DNA of 6,919 nucleotides from an uncultured Bacteroidota bacterium (GCA_913056475.1 CAJXMS010000124.1:1-6919); one strand, 5' to 3'; shown: positions 1-6,919, counted from the first letter of the stretch. The notes: generated from the letters alone by a model not told the origin. Program-made: numbers and translations.

Positions 1-294
1 AATGGAAATATTGATTACGCGGGAGATTCTGATTGGATTAAAGCATCGCTCGATGCCGGTAAAGTTTACATTATCGATTTGTTAGGGGACGGTGATGGTG
101 CCGGTGGGACGCTTGCTGACTCGCAGCTGCGGTTGCTTGATAACGCTGGAGGTGTGCTGGCGATTGATGATGACAGCGGTGCTGGCAAAGATTCACGGAT
201 TCAGTTCACCGCAACCTCATCGGCCGATTACTATCTCGATGTCAGTGGTAAAGACGGTGCAGAAGGCACTTATACACTTCGGTTGAGAGAGCTC
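1..294 (+). CDS. PPC-type domain of a secreted protein, internal fragment
   Basis: Frame 1 is open from the first base, with no real start codon and no stop, so this is an internal piece of a larger gene. The translation shows the pattern of a bacterial pre-peptidase C-terminal (PPC) beta-sandwich domain. GDSDWIKASL lies near residues 9-18, followed by VYIIDLLG, LRLLDNAG and an acidic turn AIDDDSG. RIQFTA, YYLDVSG and the closing strand GTYTLRLREL (about residues 88-97) complete it. Such domains are usually appended to exported proteases or repeat-rich surface proteins of Gram-negative bacteria and are often removed or used for substrate binding. The frame stays open to about 1383 only because it then runs antisense through clpB; homology ends at about residue 97-98. 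The style (acidic, Gly-rich, RTX/PPC-like) resembles marine Proteobacteria more than the rest of the window, which is inference. The catalytic domain is not visible, so the parent protein cannot be named. Confidence 0.72.
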
Positions 295-297
295 TAC
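283..297. other. Junction between two truncated, unrelated genes
   Basis: On the plus strand the PPC domain ends its last recognisable strand in ...LREL, coded up to 294. On the minus strand ClpB reads correctly to ...AVELS (codons 300-286), possibly one further Gln (285-283), and then loses all similarity. The expected continuation RYI-DRFLPDKAIDL is absent. Both genes are therefore cut within the same dozen bases, in opposite orientation, with no insertion sequence, tRNA or repeat between them. The overlap contains the palindrome AGAGCTCT at 288-295, including the SacI site GAGCTC at 289-294. Most likely this is an artificial chimera; a real inversion or recombination endpoint is the alternative. 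Confidence 0.75.
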
Positions 298-1410
298 AGC
301 GGAGAGGATGGCTTCATCCTGGATCCGGACTTTGTGGTGGGTTTCGTATTTTTCTTGGATACCGCGCAAGATGGATACAGCACTTTCTTGGTCGGGTTCA
401 TCTACCAGCACCTTTTGAAAGCGGCGTTCGAGGGCCTTGTCCTTCTCGAAGTGCTTTTGGTACTCATTAAGGGTAGTGGCGCCCACCGCGCGCAATTCGC
501 CCCGGGCCAGGGCGGGCTTAAGGATATTGGCGGCGTCCATGGCGCCCTCTCCCCCACCAGCGCCTACCAGCACGTGAATTTCATCAATAAAGAGGACGAT
601 TTGCCCCTCGCTTTGGGTGACCTCCTTGACTACCGACTTAAGTCTCTCTTCAAATTCGCCTTTGTATTTAGCACCGGCTACGAGCGCCCCCATATCCAGG
701 CTAAAGAGACGTTTTTCCTTAAGATTTTCCGGCACATCGCCACTGATGATGCGGTGGGCCATACCCTCGGCAATGGCGGTTTTACCTACGCCCGGCTCGC
801 CGATCAGGACCGGGTTGTTCTTGGTACGCCGCGAGAGGATTTGGAGGACGCGCCGTATTTCTTCATCACGCCCAATTACGGGGTCCAATTTCCCATCGGC
901 GGCGAGCTGATTGAGGTTCTTGGCGTATTTATCGAGGGCATTATACTGTTCTTCGGCGGAGGCGGAGGTAGCGCGGCTGCCTTTGCGCAACTCGGCGATG
1001 GCCTCGCGCAGGTTTTTGGCAGTCATACCGCTGTCTTTAAGCATTTTGGCAACTTCGTCATCCCCGGCCTGGATACCGGCCAGGAGGTGTTCCAGGGAGA
1101 CGTACTCGTCTTTCATCTCCTTGGCAATGCTTTGGGCCTTGAGTACGGCCTTATTGGCGGCCCGGTCCAGGTAGGCATCGCCACCTTCCACTTTGGCCTG
1201 TCCGTCCAGCATCCGGTCAAGGGCTTGCATTACGCCCTGGTTGTTGATAGACAATTTGCTAAAGAGGAAGGGGAGCACGTTTTCATCTACTTCGGCAATA
1301 CCCTTGAGAATATGCGCGGTAGAGATGGCCTGGTGCCCCGCCTCCATGGCGATTTGTTGGGCCTGTTGGAGGGCCTTTTGTGATTTTAGCGTGAATTTAT
1401 GGAGGTCCAT
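286..1410 (-). CDS. clpB: ATP-dependent disaggregase ClpB, N-terminal 375 residues (truncated)
   Basis: ClpB (Hsp104 family) is a cytoplasmic hexameric AAA+ machine that, with DnaK/DnaJ/GrpE, pulls polypeptides out of aggregates after heat stress. The fragment begins MDLHKFTLKSQKAL, a typical ClpB N-domain, with both Clp-N repeats in residues 1-145. Next comes the D1 AAA+ module: IGRDEEIRR (about 179-187), Walker A GEPGVGKT (204-211) and pore loop KYKGEFEERL (248-257). Walker B VLFIDEIH (272-279), sensor-1 GATT (310-313) and the arginine-finger stretch ALERRF (326-331) follow. It matches the family through ILSAVELS (residue 375), then diverges. Full-length ClpB is about 860 residues, so the coiled-coil M-domain that contacts DnaK and the whole D2 module are missing. 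The 22 residues that remain open after residue 375 are antisense of the PPC gene, not ClpB. ATG at 1410 is supported by alignment with the conserved family N-terminus. The gene itself is near certain; only the truncation is abnormal. Confidence 0.95.
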
Positions 1411-1438
1411 TGTTAACTTATTTTGAAACGCTAGAGAG

Positions 1439-1446
1439 CAAAGGAA
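1439..1446 (-). promoter_or_regulatory. Possible clpB -7 promoter element
   Basis: Read on the minus strand this is TTCCTTTG, a seven-of-eight match to the Bacteroidota -7 consensus TAnnTTTG. It lies 28 bases before the clpB ATG, which would give a leader of about 20 bases. No TTTG-type -33 element is seen at the usual spacing, and no CIRCE-like heat-shock operator is visible. The call is weak; its merit is that it lies after the terminator of the upstream gene, where a separate clpB promoter is required. Confidence 0.3.
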
Positions 1447-1483
1447 GGACCAGGGTAATTAGGTGGCCCCAGAGCTGCCAAGC

Positions 1484-1497
1484 CGTCTCAAAAGACG
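1484..1497. other. Small perfect hairpin in the clpB upstream region
   Basis: CGTCT (1484-1488) and AGACG (1493-1497) can pair around a four-base CAAA loop. No T-run follows on either strand, so it is not a terminator. It lies 74-87 bases before the clpB start, upstream of the candidate -7 element, and could be a protein-binding site or chance. The remaining 1411-1580 sequence shows no other gene. Confidence 0.3.
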
Positions 1498-1520
1498 ATA
1501 AAAGCCTGACATTAAGGCAC

Positions 1521-1558
1521 AAAAAAAGCCCCGGCGCTGTCAAAAAGACGGCCGGGGC
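1521..1558 (-). terminator. Rho-independent terminator of the giant T9SS gene
   Basis: The arms GCCCCGGC (1528-1535) and GCCGGGGC (1551-1558) are perfect 8-bp complements. The 15-base loop contains a small inner GTC/GAC pairing. On the minus strand the hairpin is followed directly by seven T residues (plus-strand A at 1521-1527). It begins 23 bases past the stop codon of the giant secreted protein (1581-1583). Because it lies between that stop and the clpB start it should separate their transcription. There is no T-run on the plus-strand side, so it is one-directional. Confidence 0.88.
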
Positions 1559-1580
1559 CTGTAAAGAGCAAGGGTAAATA

Positions 1581-4500
1581 TTATTGGACCACCAGTTTGC
1601 GGCTTACTTTCTCACCGTCCACCTTGATGTTTACAAAGTACACTCCGGCGCCCCAATCGAAGGTTTCAAAGGACATTTGGCCTGAGCCGCCACGGAGTAC
1701 GCGGCTATCCCGGTAAACTTCCTGCCCCATCATATTGGTAACCACCACTTCAATGGGTTCCGCGGATTCTACATAGTAGGGAATGCGGGTCACATCGTGG
1801 GTAGGGTTGGGGTGAAGCTGACCGATAAAGCGCTTGGGCTGAGTCATGGGCTCTTCGGTTCCAATCACGTACTCGGGTTTTTCATCGCTCATCTCAAAGC
1901 AGAAGTCATCTACGGCCCAGCCGGCATCTTGTATTTCAAAGTCGCTTCCGAAGCGGAAGCGGAATACGACCCGCTTAACGGCCGTATCAAACTCTACGAT
2001 GTAGCGGGCGCTGTCCCAACCATTGCTGGTACCGGACCAGCCGGGCCGTACGATATCAAGGGCGGTAACGTGGGCCGTATTGTACCACTTGGTGGTGTCC
2101 AGGCTACCGATGGCCTCCCAGGAGCGACCACCGTCAGTGGAGAATTCAAAATTACCGCCGTCGTGATAGAGCTCTGTTTGGTAATAATGCATGAAGGATA
2201 TCTCGTAAGCGGTATCCTGTTCGATCTCATAAGAGGGACTGATCAGGGAGGACTGATCATCCAGGACGTAATTATTGCTTAGGTCTGTCATCCAGGCATT
2301 GCTACCGCTAAAGGCCCCTGGGAATTGTTGGGGGGTACCTTTTTGCCAGCTGGTGGCCCCAAAAGCGAAAGTATTGGAGTTCATCGCCAGGAAGGGCAGC
2401 TGGTTGGCTGTTTCGAAGTCATTGCAATAGGATACGTCACTGGTGCCGCTATTAAACTCGTACTCTCCCAAAACATCGATAGGAAAGGTAGTGGTATCGT
2501 CAGCGGGCCGGTTATCGGTGACGCTGTTGGGTAGTCGACTAATGAGGCGTAAGGTGAAATTTCCGCTGTTTACGCTGCTGGCAGGCCACACGGGATTGTA
2601 GTCTACCCGGATCACATCATCGGTAAAGACAAATCCTTGCGGGGTATCCACTTGCCAGGCTCCGTTCCAGATAATGTTATTGTTGTTATCAAGTACTTGG
2701 GCTTTCACCTCTATTTCGGTAAGCCTTTTGGCACCGGTGTTCTTGACAAAAATGTCCAGTTCTTGCTGCGTCTGCGGGATTTGGAGCGGGCTCATGAATT
2801 TGAAGCGCACGGGGGCGCCACTATTTTGCGGGGGAATGAAGACCTCAAAGTCATCAATGGCCCATCCTTCCCGGTTTCCAGCGGAATTGGCCCCCGCCTC
2901 CGAGTCAAAAAAGAAACGGATGCGGTTGGGATTTGGATCCTCGCTCAAGGAAAAAATAGGGAAAGAAGACAATACCCAGCCGCTGGGGTTTTGTCCGCTG
3001 CGGGAAGAGCCCGTAAATCCTTCTTCAATATTGCCTACCCCGGCTTGCAGGGTACCAAATGGCTGGGTGGTGTACCAGTTCTGGCCCACGCCCTGAAAAG
3101 AGCCCAGGCTCTTGCCCAAGGTTGTCCACTGCCCGTTTCGGAATACTTCGATCGCACCGGCGGCATTATTGCCCATATCGATATTTTGGAAGAAACGGAT
3201 AGTGGGTTTTACCACCGTATCAAAGTTATCCAGGGTGGGAGCTCTTAGCACCTCGCTTTTGTTATCAAGAAAGGCACCGTCTGTAATATTGGTGGCCCAG
3301 ATATAATCATTGCTCTGCGGAGAGGAGAATTGAGAGGTAGGATCAGCAATTCCCTTCTGCCACTGCAGAAAACCGCCCTGGGCAAAGAAGCCCTGCTGGT
3401 CCGCTGCACAGGAGTCAAAATCACTGTAAAAATCAATATCATAGGTACTGCGCCCATTAATGACCTGGCAGGCGGTATCGTTAAAGTTGTTATTATCTCC
3501 TGTCAACGATGTGTACGCACAAACCCGGCAATCTCCCCGTTCGAGTTGGAGGTTGATCTGGCTCATCGTTAGGGTAGACACGTTGCCCGGCGTAACCGTG
3601 GCGCCGGCGGTGCTGGTATAAGTGGTCGAAATTCCCGCATTAGGTCCACACAAGGGCGTTACGGAAATAGTTACCGGTTCGTTGGCAAAGTTGCTGGTAC
3701 CGTAATTATAAACCTCAGCGGTCACCGGTACGATACTGCGAACGGTGCTGCTAATAGGGAAGCTCAGGTAGGGCTCCAGGAAAAATTGTACCCCAGCATC
3801 ATTACTGATACGGTCGTAAATGCGCAATTGATCAATAGCAAAGTGAGTCTCCGGGCCAAAATCCCGGTAAACAGCAATCCGGACGCGAATAGAATTGCTA
3901 CTGGTCAGGTTCTTAAGATTTACCCGTTGGTAGTCGTAATTATCTACCGGATCGTTTTGGGAGCCCGCATTAATAGTGGCCCCGGTGGCCGTGTTCCACT
4001 GGTCGGGTGGCATGTTTACCGGGTCATTGTACTGCACTTCTACCCGATTTATGTCATCCGCATCAAAGTGGTAGTAAAAATCCAGGGTAGGATCGCTCAT
4101 GCCGGACAAGTCCAGACAAGCACTTTGCAAAAAGGTGGGAACATTATTGGCCGAAGATACGGGCCCATCGGTGTACAGAAACTGTCCAGACTCGTAGTAG
4201 CCATGTTTGGGACCGGTATTACGCCGGTCGGTAAAGTGAGCCCCCACCTTGAACACGTAATTGCTGTCTGGGCCCGGTTCTATGGTGAAGGCCTGAGAAC
4301 CAGTTTGGGAGCTGCCTTCCGGCAGGTTCTCAAAATCTAGAATGAGGGGGAAATTATTGAAAGCCGCATTATGGTTGATTAATTTGCTACGGGCGGTATC
4401 AAAAGCGGTTACATTATCACCGGAAAGGTTTGTCCAGGCTTCGATGCGATACGTACCAAAAGCCGACATGTTCAGAGCGTTATTCACCGTTACCAAGGTC

Positions 4501-6491
4501 GTGTCGCCCAGGCCGAGATTCACATTATTCAGGGTAGTAGATTGTACCGCTTGCGGGGTACCATTAAAAATCAAGCGGTATTCTATCGGCAGGTTTTGGA
4601 TTGTATTACAGCCGGCATTGCGTACGATCAAATTGAAGGGTTCTTGACTGCCGTAAGCACAGGCGCCATCCTGCGGATCGGTGATTTGAAGGGCTTCTGC
4701 ATCGGTTTGAGGTGGCTCATAAATACGCAGATCGTCTACCGCTACGTCGCCCTGCGCCTGATTGCCACTGGCCGGCGTTTGTTTGGGTGCCCGGAAACGA
4801 ATCCGAATAAAGGAGCCATAGAATTCATCCAGGGGTATGATGCCCCGGCGCCAGGGTTCCGTAGAAGATTTTTGTTGTTGCTTACGAATAAAGAACACAC
4901 GGCCCTGCCAGGCGGCGGTGTTGGTACCTGTATCTACATCCACCAGCAGGTTACCCATGTCTTCTCCGTACATATGGTACCAGAACTCAAAAGCATAGCA
5001 CTTGGTGGTATCGATCTGGGTAAGGTCAATGCAGGGCGTAGAAATAGTGGTGGTGGTATTTTGCAGGCCCTGGGAGGGGTCGGCATAGATGTAGGTATTA
5101 CCACCCGGCGTATGATTGGAAGCGGGCCCGGTAAATTGGGTTCCCGTAGCTCCCGAATAAACGCCCCAGGCAAAGTCATTATTAAAGTTCCCCTTGTTGG
5201 GCTGTACTTGCCAGTACTCATTACCGGTTTGGCTATTGGGGTAAGAGCCGATGTGGTTGGTACCCGAAGAACCATCGCCACTGCCAGGCACCCAACCGGG
5301 TCCCTCAAAGTTCTCGGTCCAGGGAAAAGAATTTATGGTGCCGGGCAGCGAGCCGCAGTCCGGCTGCCCACACTTAAAGGGATACCCTTTTTCGGGATAA
5401 AAAGTGAGATAAGGATTTTGGGGATTGGCCAGCGAATCCGGATAGCGGGTTACATTGGGACAGGAGAGGTCCCAAGCCTTGTAATAATACTCTACGGTAT
5501 CACCCACCTGAATATTGTTGAGATTGGCCACATACCGAGAAGTATTGGCCACAGAGATACTCATATTCTCGTATTGCCAGGGCCCTACGCCGCTGCTGTC
5601 GCGGATGCGATAGAAAACCGTGGCACTATCGATGCCCGAGTAGTTGTTATTATTGGTAGGGATGCCCTGGACAGAGTCAGTGATACGAGCACCGATCTTA
5701 TAAGTTTGGTTTTGGTTTTCCACCAATCCCCCCTGGGGCTGCACCGGGAAGCAGGGGATGGGGGAATAATTGAAGCTAAATCGGGGCGGATAAATCTCGC
5801 AAGTGGAAGCAATCACCTGGAGATTGTCTACCCACCAACCGGCGCCAAAGGGACGGCCCGTAAGTTGGGTAGGATCAAGAATGTAGAGCGCACTAAACTC
5901 GATGCGGACATCAGAATAGCCGTTGCCGTTGGCGTCAAGGGCAAGATTACTAATATCAAATTGCTCAAAGCGCCACCAGCTAGACTGGGGCGTAGGGTCG
6001 GTACCACTAGACCAAACATTGATGCCCAGGTTCGTAGCCGTATAAGAAGCTTCCTGAAAGCCACTGGAGGAGTTCCAGTTGGGACTTGCGCCCAGGTAAG
6101 TTACGTTGTTGTTCAGTAAATCGGTCCAGGTATTGCCCCCATCAGTGGAAATACGGATAATGCCTTCATTGACCTGGTTTATTTTACAGATGTGGTAAAA
6201 GTCCAAAAACACGTAATTATAGCCGACCGTGCTAAAGCTATCGGTTCTGAAGACCACCTCCGAGTTTCCCTGAACCGTGTTGGCGGGCTCTACCTTGCCA
6301 TGGTAGGAATTTGGCCCGGAAATCGAAAGGTTACTGGTGTCCTTCCACGTGGTACTAGCGGTACCCAAGGAGAGCGTGGTAACGGAGTCAGGCGGTTCAA
6401 AGGTCTCCCGGTAAATCGTATCAATGCCCGATTGGGCGACACTTAGAGAAGTGGAAGCGAGAAAACTAAGGGCGAGTAAAACCTTCTTCAT
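1581..6491 (-). CDS. Giant multidomain secreted protein with T9SS sorting domain
   Basis: This 1636-residue protein is exported by Sec and then across the outer membrane by the type IX system, so it should be on the cell surface or released. An N-terminal signal peptide MKKVLLALSFLASTSLSVA (residues 1-19, cleavage before Gln20) is clear. Five modules follow, each opening with an FE- or FD-containing strand and closing with a W/A-(V/I)-D-(D/N/Q)-(L/F) strand: 27-228, 391-592, 717-893, 1020-1219 and 1355-1533. This is the layout of MAM/concanavalin-like jelly rolls. Modules 1 and 5 contain Asp-box motifs (STDGGNTW 115-122, STDGGRSW 1451-1458). Linkers look Ig/FN3-like (232-365) and CARDB-like (597-706, 897-1013, 1225-1345). 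Residues 1558-1636 form the sorting domain, with HPNPT, MGQEVY and GAGVYFV motifs and terminal KLVVQ. The frame extends 14 codons further upstream, but ATG at 6491 is chosen because it places the signal peptide correctly and follows the promoter. No catalytic domain is recognisable; an adhesin, glycan-binding or matrix protein is inferred. Confidence 0.9.
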   Translation of the reverse strand: MKKVLLALSFLASTSLSVAQSGIDTIYRETFEPPDSVTTLSLGTASTTWKDTSNLSISGPNSYHGKVEPANTVQGNSEVVFRTDSFSTVGYNYVFLDFYHICKINQVNEGIIRISTDGGNTWTDLLNNNVTYLGASPNWNSSSGFQEASYTATNLGINVWSSGTDPTPQSSWWRFEQFDISNLALDANGNGYSDVRIEFSALYILDPTQLTGRPFGAGWWVDNLQVIASTCEIYPPRFSFNYSPIPCFPVQPQGGLVENQNQTYKIGARITDSVQGIPTNNNNYSGIDSATVFYRIRDSSGVGPWQYENMSISVANTSRYVANLNNIQVGDTVEYYYKAWDLSCPNVTRYPDSLANPQNPYLTFYPEKGYPFKCGQPDCGSLPGTINSFPWTENFEGPGWVPGSGDGSSGTNHIGSYPNSQTGNEYWQVQPNKGNFNNDFAWGVYSGATGTQFTGPASNHTPGGNTYIYADPSQGLQNTTTTISTPCIDLTQIDTTKCYAFEFWYHMYGEDMGNLLVDVDTGTNTAAWQGRVFFIRKQQQKSSTEPWRRGIIPLDEFYGSFIRIRFRAPKQTPASGNQAQGDVAVDDLRIYEPPQTDAEALQITDPQDGACAYGSQEPFNLIVRNAGCNTIQNLPIEYRLIFNGTPQAVQSTTLNNVNLGLGDTTLVTVNNALNMSAFGTYRIEAWTNLSGDNVTAFDTARSKLINHNAAFNNFPLILDFENLPEGSSQTGSQAFTIEPGPDSNYVFKVGAHFTDRRNTGPKHGYYESGQFLYTDGPVSSANNVPTFLQSACLDLSGMSDPTLDFYYHFDADDINRVEVQYNDPVNMPPDQWNTATGATINAGSQNDPVDNYDYQRVNLKNLTSSNSIRVRIAVYRDFGPETHFAIDQLRIYDRISNDAGVQFFLEPYLSFPISSTVRSIVPVTAEVYNYGTSNFANEPVTISVTPLCGPNAGISTTYTSTAGATVTPGNVSTLTMSQINLQLERGDCRVCAYTSLTGDNNNFNDTACQVINGRSTYDIDFYSDFDSCAADQQGFFAQGGFLQWQKGIADPTSQFSSPQSNDYIWATNITDGAFLDNKSEVLRAPTLDNFDTVVKPTIRFFQNIDMGNNAAGAIEVFRNGQWTTLGKSLGSFQGVGQNWYTTQPFGTLQAGVGNIEEGFTGSSRSGQNPSGWVLSSFPIFSLSEDPNPNRIRFFFDSEAGANSAGNREGWAIDDFEVFIPPQNSGAPVRFKFMSPLQIPQTQQELDIFVKNTGAKRLTEIEVKAQVLDNNNNIIWNGAWQVDTPQGFVFTDDVIRVDYNPVWPASSVNSGNFTLRLISRLPNSVTDNRPADDTTTFPIDVLGEYEFNSGTSDVSYCNDFETANQLPFLAMNSNTFAFGATSWQKGTPQQFPGAFSGSNAWMTDLSNNYVLDDQSSLISPSYEIEQDTAYEISFMHYYQTELYHDGGNFEFSTDGGRSWEAIGSLDTTKWYNTAHVTALDIVRPGWSGTSNGWDSARYIVEFDTAVKRVVFRFRFGSDFEIQDAGWAVDDFCFEMSDEKPEYVIGTEEPMTQPKRFIGQLHPNPTHDVTRIPYYVESAEPIEVVVTNMMGQEVYRDSRVLRGGSGQMSFETFDWGAGVYFVNIKVDGEKVSRKLVVQ
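1584..1820 (-). other. T9SS type A C-terminal sorting domain
   Basis: The last 79 residues of the giant protein match the Por-secretion (type A) sorting domain. They open with a proline-asparagine-proline motif (HPNPT, 1560-1564), and run through alternating strands including IEVVVTNMMGQEVYR. They then show the conserved GAGVYFVNI and end in a basic-hydrophobic KVSRKLVVQ. In this family the domain is recognised by the outer-membrane translocon and usually cleaved by PorU, which may attach the protein to A-LPS. This is the firmest taxonomic marker in the window, since T9SS is confined to the Bacteroidota and close relatives. Confidence 0.93.
6432..6491 (-). other. Sec signal peptide of the giant protein
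   Basis: The first 20 codons from ATG 6491 give two lysines, a hydrophobic core VLLALSFLA and a small-residue cleavage region SLSVA before Gln20. There is no lipobox cysteine, so this is a signal peptidase I substrate. N-terminal Gln after cleavage is common for Bacteroidota T9SS cargo. Confidence 0.85.
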
Positions 6492-6530
6492 AAGAGGGCG
6501 CGATTTGAGAAATATATCTTTCATGACCAG

Positions 6531-6538
6531 CAAATATA
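6531..6538 (-). promoter_or_regulatory. Bacteroidota -7 promoter element of the giant gene
   Basis: On the minus strand this reads TATATTTG, an exact match to the Bacteroidota primary-sigma -7 consensus TAnnTTTG. Transcription should begin near 6525, giving a leader of about 35 bases before ATG 6491. A clear -33 TTTG is not found at 17-21 bases. No Shine-Dalgarno sequence precedes the ATG, as is usual in this phylum. The element overlaps the upstream end of the open frame, which excludes the TTG at 6533 as the start. Confidence 0.6.
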
Positions 6539-6647
6539 AAAACTACCCCGAACCAGCCACTATTTTTATGATGAAAGGATATCTTTAATGAGCCACCGAG
6601 GGTTTGGGCTTAGTGAAGGTGCTCCCTCTTAAATAATCCCCCCCTAT

Positions 6648-6919
6648 CTAACGTACCTTCAGCTGGCCTACGTTATTTTCTTCCAGGTATAAGGACAAGT
6701 GATCGCCGATAGCTAAGGGACCTACCCCGGCCGGGGTGCCTGTAAAGATTAAGTCTCCCGTCTTTAAGGTGAAAAAACGGCTTATGTAAGCGATCAAGCG
6801 ATCAACTCCGTGGAGCATGTGCTCGCTTTTACCCTGTTGTACCAGGGTCTTATTTTTGAATAACTGAAAAGAAGTTTGGGGCCAGTTTTTCAGTTCCCCC
6901 AAGGCTTGCCAGGCTCCCA
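6648..6919 (-). CDS. Fumarylacetoacetate hydrolase family protein, C-terminal part
   Basis: About 90 residues are visible, with the gene's 5' part beyond the window end and a TAG stop at 6650-6648. The family signature is FTLKTGDLIFTGTPAGVGPL, the C-terminal glycine-rich block of FAH-fold enzymes, preceded by the helix MLHGVDRLIAYISRF. Members hydrolyse or decarboxylate C-C bonds in 2-oxo acids (acylpyruvases, oxaloacetate decarboxylases, 4-oxalocrotonate-type enzymes) in the cytoplasm. The spacing to the C-terminus matches the small, roughly 200-residue FAHD1/YcgM-like subgroup common in Bacteroidota. The metal-binding acidic residues lie in the missing N-terminal part, so substrate cannot be judged. 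The frame is open through the TTG at 6902 to the window edge, and that codon is internal rather than a start. It lies upstream of the giant gene in the same direction, with a 156-base gap to that gene's ATG. Confidence 0.88.
   Translation of the reverse strand, partial: GAWQALGELKNWPQTSFQLFKNKTLVQQGKSEHMLHGVDRLIAYISRFFTLKTGDLIFTGTPAGVGPLAIGDHLSLYLEENNVGQLKVR

Noticed and set aside
217..285. Last 22 residues of the minus-strand clpB open frame
   Set aside because: They replace the strictly conserved RYI-DRFLPDKAIDL region and are the exact antisense of the PPC domain's closing strands, so they are not a natural ClpB tail.
79..1383. 434-residue plus-strand open frame that appears to fuse the PPC domain to a long C-terminal region
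   Set aside because: Only the part up to about 294 resembles a protein family. The rest is the antisense of clpB, whose minus-strand reading is unmistakable. The apparent fusion comes from the join.
4542..6119. 525-residue plus-strand open frame antisense to the giant gene
   Set aside because: The translation shows no recognisable domain, signal peptide or motif, while the minus strand has a continuous five-module protein over the same bases. It is a shadow produced by codon use.
6568..6586. Imperfect inverted repeat around GATATC upstream of the giant gene's promoter
   Set aside because: AAAG/CTTT arms around an AT-rich core are short and common by chance in AT-rich intergenic DNA. No second copy or known operator pattern is present.
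6590..6628. Possible terminator after the FAH-family gene (GAGCCACC with GGTGCTC, or GAGGG with CCCTC)
   Set aside because: The two pairings exclude each other, one needs a bulge, the loops are about 20 bases, and no T-run follows on the minus strand.
1..6919. CRISPR array, tRNA, rRNA, insertion sequence or phage genes
   Set aside because: I found no regularly spaced repeats, tRNA-like cloverleaf, transposase motifs or terminal inverted repeats on either strand. Nearly all bases are accounted for by the four coding regions.

Overview
The window reads as a Bacteroidota contig (about positions 290-6919) joined at its left end to roughly 290 bases that do not belong to it. The Bacteroidota assignment rests on three things: a C-terminal type IX secretion (T9SS) sorting domain on the large gene, a TATATTTG element matching the Bacteroidota -7 promoter consensus TAnnTTTG, and the absence of Shine-Dalgarno-like sequence before the starts. 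The marine/environmental Saprospiria or Cytophagia type of Bacteroidota is plausible, but I cannot fix the genus.

Layout. Positions 1-294 (+ strand) encode an almost complete PPC-type (bacterial pre-peptidase C-terminal) domain from the interior of a secreted protein, open at both ends. At about 283-297 this gene stops abruptly and antisense clpB begins, also cut mid-gene. Positions 286-1410 (- strand) carry the first 375 residues of the disaggregase ClpB: N-domain and most of the first AAA+ module. The M-domain and second AAA+ module are missing. Positions 1411-1580 are intergenic, holding a strong minus-strand Rho-independent terminator. Positions 1581-6491 (- strand) encode a 1636-residue secreted protein with five jelly-roll-like modules, interspersed Ig/CARDB/FN3-like linkers and a T9SS type A sorting domain. 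Positions 6492-6647 are its promoter region. Positions 6648-6919 (- strand) hold the C-terminal part of a fumarylacetoacetate-hydrolase-family enzyme that continues beyond the window.

The three Bacteroidota genes all read on the minus strand in the order FAH-family gene, giant T9SS protein, clpB. Each appears to be its own transcription unit: the giant gene has its own promoter and terminator, and clpB starts after that terminator. No functional link between the three is evident.

The point most needing attention is the left junction. Two unrelated genes in opposite orientation are truncated at the same place, with no mobile element, and share a short palindrome (AGAGCTCT). That pattern fits a chimeric read, amplification or assembly join better than a biological rearrangement. 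I see no convincing new biological system here. The giant secreted protein is the most interesting genuine biology.
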